Assembly (NCBI GenBank): GCA_947475495.1
Contig: CANJNX010000008.1
Coordinates: forward strand, 1 to 10,605
Reading direction: 5' to 3'
Origin: Comamonadaceae bacterium
GTDB taxonomy: Bacteria > Pseudomonadota > Gammaproteobacteria > Burkholderiales > Burkholderiaceae_C
Length of the DNA stretch: 10,605 bases
Below, one piece after another: positions 6,925-10,605 of the stretch. The stretch's first letter is position 1. Every line of letters begins with the position of its first letter. The position numbers and the translations under genes were made by a program. The notes under the pieces are model-generated. The model was not told the origin of the DNA. It was given only the letters and a program-made list of their open reading frames with translations, and made no database searches.

Positions 6925-7932
6925 TCACCGGTGGTTTTGTAGTGCGCCTGGATTCACAATATTGGTCGGAAATCCTTGGATAAACCGCACCACGTTGTCA
7001 AATGCGGCACCAAAGAGAAGTTCGTAATGTTCTTGTTCGACATATCCGATATGGGGTGTGCAGATGCAGTTTTCTAAACGCAACAGGGCTTGACCCTGCA
7101 AGATGGGTTCCACTTCATAGACATCTACCGCAGCCAGGCCGGGGCGTCCGCGGTTCAAGCCGCCTATGAGTGCATCGGGCTCAATGAGCTCCGCACGGGA
7201 TGTGTTGACCAACAAAGAAGTGGTTTTCATTGCTGAGAGATCGGCGTTTTTAACGATGCCTTTGGTGGCTTCGGTGAGCTTCAAATGCAAGGATAAAACA
7301 TCGCATTGTTCAAAAAATTCGGTTTGGTTAGAGGCGCAAAGATATCCGTCTGCCAGGGCTTTTTCCCTTGACGTGGCACTTCCCCAAACCACGGTTTGCA
7401 TTCCAAATGCTTTGCCATAAGCGCTCACCAATTGACCAACCCGCCCGTAGCCCCAAATACCGAGTGTTTTTCCAGCCAGTTGGGTGCCTAATCCAAAGTT
7501 AGGCGGCATGGTGCCCACCTTTAATCCGGATTGTTGCCAAGCTCCATGTTTTAAATTCCCGATGTACTGGGGCAGGCGGCGCATGGCGGCCATGATGAGA
7601 GCCCACGTCAGTTCAGCTGCAGCAAGCGGCGAACTCTTTCCTTCTGCTACAGCAATGCCGCGCTCGGTGCAGGCGTCCACATCGATGTGGGAGCCGACCG
7701 AGCCTGTTTGCGCGATGAGTCTGAGTTTGGGGAGTTTTTCAACCAATTGCCTCGAAATATGGGTTCTCTCGCGGTTGAGAACAATGACTTCGGCATCTTT
7801 GAGGCGCACGGTAAGTTGGCCCAGTCCTTTGACTGTGTTGGTGTAAACCTTCGCATGGAAGGGGTCAAGTTTGCTGGCGCAATGTAATTTGCGCACAGCA
7901 TCTTGGTAGTCGTCAAGAATCACAATATGCAT
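6925..7932 (-). CDS. D-2-hydroxyacid dehydrogenase (NAD-dependent, phosphoglycerate dehydrogenase-like)
   Basis: A 335-residue member of the D-isomer-specific 2-hydroxyacid dehydrogenase family, which interconverts 2-oxo acids and D-2-hydroxy acids using NAD(H) or NADP(H). The nucleotide-binding site is GYGRVG at 161-166. The catalytic residues expected for the family are visible: Arg246 in NTSRAELI, a Glu in DVYEVEP (270-276) and His294 in CTPHIGY. The substrate domain starts with MHIVILDDYQDAV. I chose the ATG at 7932. The frame extends 15 codons further to a TTG at 7977, but that start lies in a hairpin and lacks a ribosome-binding site. No C-terminal ACT domain is present, so this is not a long-form SerA. 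Its substrate cannot be read from the sequence. It sits between the lexA operon and the Crp/Fnr gene, all on the minus strand, with an unusual cluster of dyads before its start. Confidence 0.92.
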   Translation of the reverse strand: MHIVILDDYQDAVRKLHCASKLDPFHAKVYTNTVKGLGQLTVRLKDAEVIVLNRERTHISRQLVEKLPKLRLIAQTGSVGSHIDVDACTERGIAVAEGKSSPLAAAELTWALIMAAMRRLPQYIGNLKHGAWQQSGLKVGTMPPNFGLGTQLAGKTLGIWGYGRVGQLVSAYGKAFGMQTVVWGSATSREKALADGYLCASNQTEFFEQCDVLSLHLKLTEATKGIVKNADLSAMKTTSLLVNTSRAELIEPDALIGGLNRGRPGLAAVDVYEVEPILQGQALLRLENCICTPHIGYVEQEHYELLFGAAFDNVVRFIQGFPTNIVNPGALQNHR

Positions 7933-7933
7933 A

Positions 7934-7983
7934 GAACGGATTGTGCCCGTTCCAATTGGAATTCTGACGCAGGGCAAGCCCTG
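7934..7983 (-). promoter_or_regulatory. Three packed dyad symmetries before the hydroxyacid dehydrogenase
   Basis: Within 50 bases lie CAGGGCAAGCCCTG (7970-7983, perfect palindromic hairpin), TTCCAATTGGAA (7950-7961, perfect 12-bp palindrome) and the repeat GAACGG (7934-7939) with CCGTTC (7947-7952). The last ends one base before the ATG at 7932 and occupies the place of a ribosome-binding site. On the plus strand the first dyad is followed by five T (7984-7988), the shape of a short intrinsic terminator. On the minus strand it stands 3 bases after the 66-residue gene without a T run. An operator, an attenuator or an end-of-operon stem are all possible. Confidence 0.45.
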
Positions 7984-7986
7984 TTT

Positions 7987-8187
7987 TTATGCCATTGCAG
8001 ATTCGCGTTGTGCCAAGCGGTCTAATTCAGCGCAGATGTCGGCAATGCAGCCGGAGATAATCATTCGACCGACGCTGCTGCGGGCTTGGCCGGCTTCAAC
8101 CACGCGAACAATTCGCAAGGCTTTTCTTTGTTGGTGAAAGGCGCTGCGTTGGTTGGTTTTGGCGCTCGGATAGGTGGGGAATTTCAT
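7987..8187 (-). CDS. Small protein of unknown function downstream of lexA (66 aa)
   Basis: A 66-residue basic protein beginning MKFPTYPSAK. The N-terminal half is rich in Lys, Arg and Gln. The middle has LRIVRVVEAGQARSSVGRMI (24-43), and the end is a likely amphipathic helix, IADICAELDRLAQRES (48-63). There is no signal peptide or membrane segment. It starts 39 bases after the lexA stop on the same strand, with a weak GAAAG six bases before the ATG, and no terminator lies between. It should therefore be transcribed from the LexA-controlled promoter. I think related small proteins occur in other Burkholderiales, but I cannot attach a family or function. By position it resembles sulA, which follows lexA in pseudomonads, but I see no sequence similarity to SulA. 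A chance ORF remains possible. Confidence 0.6.
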   Translation of the reverse strand: MKFPTYPSAKTNQRSAFHQQRKALRIVRVVEAGQARSSVGRMIISGCIADICAELDRLAQRESAMA

Positions 8188-8226
8188 TTCAAACTTTCGG
8201 TATTTGAGAAAAATAAGTCAGCAAAA

Positions 8227-8901
8227 TTACATCAACATGGTGTTGCGAATGAGGCCGACAGCCAGCCCTTCGATCTCAAACGGTTCGCCGGGTTCAACGA
8301 TGATGGTTTGAAAATCTGGATTTTCAGGATGCAGCTCAATCACTTCCTTGTTGCGGCGAAAGCGTTTGACGGTGACTTCTTCGCCAATACGTGCCACGAT
8401 AATTTGTCCGTTTTTCGCTTCTTTGGTGGATTGAACCGCCAGTAAATCGCCGTCCATGATTCCTGCATCACGCATGGACATGCCGCGTACTTTGAGTAAA
8501 TAGTCGGGCTGGCGTTGAAATAAGCTGTTTTCTACGTAATAGGTTTGGTCTACATGCTCTTGCGCCAGGATGGGCGAGCCGGCTGCGACACGACCAATCA
8601 AGGGCAAGGCCAGTTGCGCAAGCCCGGGAATGGGCAAGTCGTATTGTTTAGACCGGGAGGCCTGTAAGCTACGCAAGGCTTCACCCAATAGGCGGATGCC
8701 GCGGGAGGTCCCGCTGACGAGCTCAATCACCCCTTTACGCGCGAGGGCTTGGAGATGTTCCTCAGCGGCGTTGGCTGATTTAAAACCGAGTTCCGTGGCG
8801 ATTTCAGCGCGGGTGGGGGGCGCACCGGTTCGGGAGATGGCACTTTGAATGAGTGAAAGAATTTGCTGTTGACGTGCAGTCAGCTTGGGGCTTTCGAGCA
8901 T
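8227..8901 (-). CDS. lexA: LexA repressor (SOS response)
   Basis: LexA represses DNA-damage response genes and is inactivated by RecA-stimulated self-cleavage. From the ATG at 8901 the protein has 224 residues, slightly longer than E. coli LexA (202). The winged helix is at about 3-70, with recognition region [20 protein letters not shown] (28-47), nearly the E. coli sequence. The cleavage site Ala107-Gly108 lies in RVAAGSP. The catalytic pair is Ser142 in GMSM and Lys179 in VTVKRF; the 37-residue spacing equals S119/K156 of E. coli. A start 15 codons further upstream at 8946 is open but would put coding sequence into the operator. The ATG at 8901 has AGGAG four to five bases ahead of it, so I prefer it. 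Two LexA boxes upstream show autoregulation. The 66-residue gene follows, and an asparaginase gene is divergent. Confidence 0.97.
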   Translation of the reverse strand: MLESPKLTARQQQILSLIQSAISRTGAPPTRAEIATELGFKSANAAEEHLQALARKGVIELVSGTSRGIRLLGEALRSLQASRSKQYDLPIPGLAQLALPLIGRVAAGSPILAQEHVDQTYYVENSLFQRQPDYLLKVRGMSMRDAGIMDGDLLAVQSTKEAKNGQIIVARIGEEVTVKRFRRNKEVIELHPENPDFQTIIVEPGEPFEIEGLAVGLIRNTMLM

Positions 8902-8943
8902 ACTGGCTCCTGGTTCAGGTTTTAAGGCCTGTGGTTTTAAACA

Positions 8944-8963
8944 CACTGTTTTTATAAACAGTA
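8944..8963. promoter_or_regulatory. LexA box (lexA-proximal)
   Basis: CACTGTTTTTATAAACAGTA contains an exact CTGT-N8-ACAG core (8946-8961) with matching outer bases on one side. The E. coli-like recognition helix of the encoded LexA fits this box. It overlaps TATAAA on the minus strand (8956-8951), a likely lexA -10 element. Confidence 0.9.
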
Positions 8964-8980
8964 TGTGTATTTTTATACAG
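8951..8980. promoter_or_regulatory. Overlapping divergent promoters of lexA and the asparaginase gene
   Basis: Plus strand: TTTATA (8951-8956) and TATACA (8974-8979), 17 bases apart, each match the sigma-70 boxes at four of six positions. They would give a start near 8986, ahead of the asparaginase ribosome-binding site. Minus strand: CTGTAT (8980-8975) and TATAAA (8956-8951), 18 bases apart, could serve lexA. Both pairs lie inside the LexA boxes. The promoter assignments are inferred from spacing. Confidence 0.45.
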
Positions 8981-8982
8981 TT
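8963..8982. promoter_or_regulatory. Second LexA box (asparaginase-proximal)
   Basis: ATGTGTATTTTTATACAGTT has GTGT-N8-ACAG (8965-8980), one mismatch to the CTGT-N8-ACAG core. It abuts the first box, with centres 19 bases apart, as in the double operator of E. coli lexA. Confidence 0.75.
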
Positions 8983-9012
8983 TTATTTTTTTTGCAAGAG
9001 GAAGTTGATCTG

Positions 9013-10008
9013 ATGCAACAACGTGTGGTTTTTTTGGGTACAGGGGGAACGATTGCCGGTCAGGCTCAGTCGTCCGAAGACAACGTCAGCTACCAAGCCG
9101 CTCAAATTGAGGTCGGCCAGCTCTTGGAGGCTATTCCAGGGCTCAAGGGACAACTGCGGGGGGCTATATTGCATTCGGAGCAGGTCTTCCAACGCAATAG
9201 CAAAGACCTTGATCCCAGCCATTGGCAACAATTGCAGGGCCGGGTGGTTCATTATTTGAGCCAAGCCGATGTGCAGGCCATCGTGATCACCCATGGAACG
9301 GACACGGCAGAGGAAACGGCCTATTTCTTAGCCCGAACGGTTCCAGCAGCCCTGTTGCGCTTAAAACCAGTTGTTTTGACCTGCGCGATGCGGCCTGCAA
9401 CATCCGCCCAGTCCGATGGCCCCCAAAACATGGTGGATGCGCTTTGTGTTGCCACCAGCCTCGGGGCGCATGGCGTGTTGTTGGTGTGTAGTGCCACAGT
9501 GCACAGTGCTTTACGCGTTCAAAAAGTCCATCCTTACCGTCTTGATGCTTTCGACTCGGGCGAGGCGGGGCCCGTGGGCGTTGTGGAAGAGGGGCAATTG
9601 CGGCTATTTGGGGCTTGGCCTGAGTTGCTGGAAACGGTTGTCCATCACGCTTTAAGCCCCCTGGCGTCACCTAAGCGCGATTGGCCCAGGGTTGAGATTG
9701 TGACGAGCCACGCCGGTGCAAATGGCGCAGTGGTTAGGGCGATGTGTGCGCAACCCTCGGCGAGTGAAAGTCCCTTGCGCGGTATCGTTATAGCTGGAAC
9801 GGGCAATGGCGATATTCACCATGATTTAGAACAGGCTTTGCATGACGCCCAATCCAAGGGTGTGCGGGTCATTCGAACCAGCCGTTGCGCTACAGGCAGC
9901 GTGGTGTTGGCGCAACCGAACAACACGGAGCCTCCCTTATTGGAAGCGAGTCCGCTTTCGGCGGTCAAAGCGCGGATTGCCTTGATGTTGGAATTGTTGG
10001 AGGCGTGA
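9013..10008 (+). CDS. L-asparaginase (cytoplasmic, asparaginase/glutaminase family)
   Basis: A 331-residue enzyme hydrolysing L-asparagine to aspartate and ammonia. Family active-site residues are all visible. Thr13 is in the GTGGTIAG nucleophile motif, Tyr27 follows in the flexible lid, Ser55-Glu56 bind substrate, Thr96-Asp97 lie in HGTDT, and Lys171 is in RVQKVHPY. MRPATSAQSDGP (126-137) is also typical. Glu56 matches the Erwinia enzyme, where E. coli AnsB has Gln. There is no signal peptide, so it should act in the cytoplasm. The ATG at 9013 has GAGGA at 8998-9002. The frame stays open upstream to 8965, but that ATG lies within the second LexA box and lacks a ribosome-binding site. It is divergent from lexA across a 111-base control region with two LexA boxes, so SOS control is possible. 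Its stop is one base from that of the convergent DUF192 gene. Glutaminase side activity cannot be judged. Confidence 0.94.
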   Translation: MQQRVVFLGTGGTIAGQAQSSEDNVSYQAAQIEVGQLLEAIPGLKGQLRGAILHSEQVFQRNSKDLDPSHWQQLQGRVVHYLSQADVQAIVITHGTDTAEETAYFLARTVPAALLRLKPVVLTCAMRPATSAQSDGPQNMVDALCVATSLGAHGVLLVCSATVHSALRVQKVHPYRLDAFDSGEAGPVGVVEEGQLRLFGAWPELLETVVHHALSPLASPKRDWPRVEIVTSHAGANGAVVRAMCAQPSASESPLRGIVIAGTGNGDIHHDLEQALHDAQSKGVRVIRTSRCATGSVVLAQPNNTEPPLLEASPLSAVKARIALMLELLEA

Positions 10009-10009
10009 G

Positions 10010-10465
10010 TTAAGGCGTCGTTTTGAACGGCGCCCCGCTCAATTTTGCGCCAGCCTTGATGCCCTTTTTTGTAAACCAGCCTTGATTGACTTCAAGCACG
10101 TAGCGTACTGGCTTGGTGGAGCAGTGTGATTCGGTGGTGTTGGCCTGCATGTCTTCTAAATTGACTACCGTCCCATCGTCTGCCACAAACGCAGCAGTCA
10201 GTGCTAGCAGCGTGTTTTTCATCCAAAAGCACTGCTTGGAAGGTGCGTTGAAAACGAAAAGCATCCCTTCGTTTGGAGGCATTTCTTTTCTGAACATCAG
10301 GCCAATGGCATGTTCCTCAGCCGTGCGGGCGACTTGGGCATCAATTTGATGGATTCCTGCCGACAGTATGGTGCGCGGTAAGTTGAGTTGGGCTTGCCCC
10401 TGGGCCACAACGGGTGCGGACACCACAAGTGCTATCGCAAAAGCAAGGAGGTGAAATTTTTTCAT
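10010..10465 (-). CDS. DUF192 family secreted protein
   Basis: A 151-residue protein of the DUF192 family (Pfam PF02643), whose biochemical role is unknown. Residues 1-21 form a typical Sec signal peptide: MKKFH, a hydrophobic stretch, then a likely cleavage near VVA-Q. The mature part should be periplasmic. Family motifs are GLMFRKEMPPNEGMLFVF (55-72) and CFWMKNT (79-85), then the strand AAFVADDGTVVNLEDM (91-106) and YVLEVNQGWFTKKGIKAGA (122-140) near the end. Length is usual for the family. The gene converges on the asparaginase gene with a single base between the stop codons. No Shine-Dalgarno is seen before the ATG at 10465, and the next ATG upstream is out of frame and closes at once. 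Confidence 0.93.
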   Translation of the reverse strand: MKKFHLLAFAIALVVSAPVVAQGQAQLNLPRTILSAGIHQIDAQVARTAEEHAIGLMFRKEMPPNEGMLFVFNAPSKQCFWMKNTLLALTAAFVADDGTVVNLEDMQANTTESHCSTKPVRYVLEVNQGWFTKKGIKAGAKLSGAPFKTTP

Positions 10466-10605
10466 AGGTGCATTGTGATGTAACTAAAGCATTAGGCTGG
10501 ATTTTTCAAGGGGATGGGTGCCTGGTTTTGACAGAATCCAGTAATTATTCCCGACTAAAATCCCCCTACCGAGTCGGCGGCTGCGTTTAGGCGGGGCCCA
10601 ACCCA
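10466..10605. other. Intergenic end of window upstream of DUF192 gene
   Basis: No gene is supported in these 140 bases. On the plus strand there is a consensus TTGACA (10528-10533), but no -10 box at usual spacing; TAAAAT lies 22 bases on. CCGACT (10551-10556) and AGTCGG (10572-10577) form a 6-bp inverted repeat with a 15-base loop and no T run. CTGGATT (10497-10503) and AATCCAG (10535-10541) form another inverted repeat. The DUF192 promoter must lie here, but I cannot place it. Confidence 0.4.

Noticed and set aside
7933..7977. TTG-initiated 15-codon extension of the hydroxyacid dehydrogenase
   Set aside because: The TTG sits inside a hairpin without a ribosome-binding site, and the family start fits MHIVILDD at 7932.
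8902..8946. Longer lexA start at 8946
   Set aside because: It would place coding sequence in the LexA operator and -10 region; the ATG at 8901 has a proper AGGAG.
8965..9012. Longer asparaginase start at 8965
   Set aside because: The ATG lies within the second LexA box, has no ribosome-binding site, and the family begins just before the TGGTIAG strand.
10445..10452. AAGGAGGT on the plus strand
   Set aside because: No start codon follows at proper spacing, and it is the complement of signal-peptide codons of the DUF192 gene.
10485..10605. Possible end of another gene on the minus strand at the right edge
   Set aside because: One frame is open from the edge to a TAG for 16 codons, but it has no recognisable sequence and is too short to support.

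Overview
The window looks like ordinary chromosomal DNA of a betaproteobacterium, most likely Burkholderiales/Comamonadaceae (Rhodoferax/Limnohabitans/Polaromonas-like). This rests on recognisable protein sequences, the lon-then-tRNA layout, a LexA with an E. coli-like DNA-binding domain, and moderate GC. Genus cannot be fixed from this sequence alone. There is no integrase, transposase, CRISPR array or phage gene, and genes are densely packed.

Layout: (1) 43-2487 +, the ATP-dependent protease Lon, possibly preceded by the last codons of another gene. (2) 2564-2895 +, three tRNA genes: Gly(GCC), Cys(GCA) and Leu(TAA), with a clear intrinsic terminator between Gly and Cys. (3) 2983-3621 +, an uncharacterised acidic protein with a glycine-rich basic tail; its start is flanked by an inverted repeat and may be leaderless. 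(4) 6785-3645 on the minus strand, a Crp/Fnr-type regulator, an aminoglycoside-phosphotransferase-fold kinase and an acyl-CoA dehydrogenase. The last two correspond to the two halves of mammalian ACAD11 and to the LvaA/LvaC pair of levulinate catabolism. (5) 7932-6925 minus, a D-2-hydroxyacid dehydrogenase with a cluster of dyad symmetries before its start. (6) 8901-7987 minus, lexA followed by a 66-residue protein of unknown function. (7) 9013-10008 +, a cytoplasmic L-asparaginase divergent from lexA; the shared control region carries two LexA boxes. (8) 10465-10010 minus, a secreted DUF192 protein that converges on the asparaginase gene with one base between the stops.

The most interesting points are: the kinase/dehydrogenase pair, predicted to act on 4-hydroxyacyl-CoAs; two LexA boxes placed so that they could repress the asparaginase promoter as well as lexA; the unexplained 66-residue gene behind lexA; and a 16-codon leader ORF with a near-perfect Shine-Dalgarno overlapping the start of the Crp/Fnr gene. 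None of these was tested by database search, so family assignments rest on motifs seen by eye.
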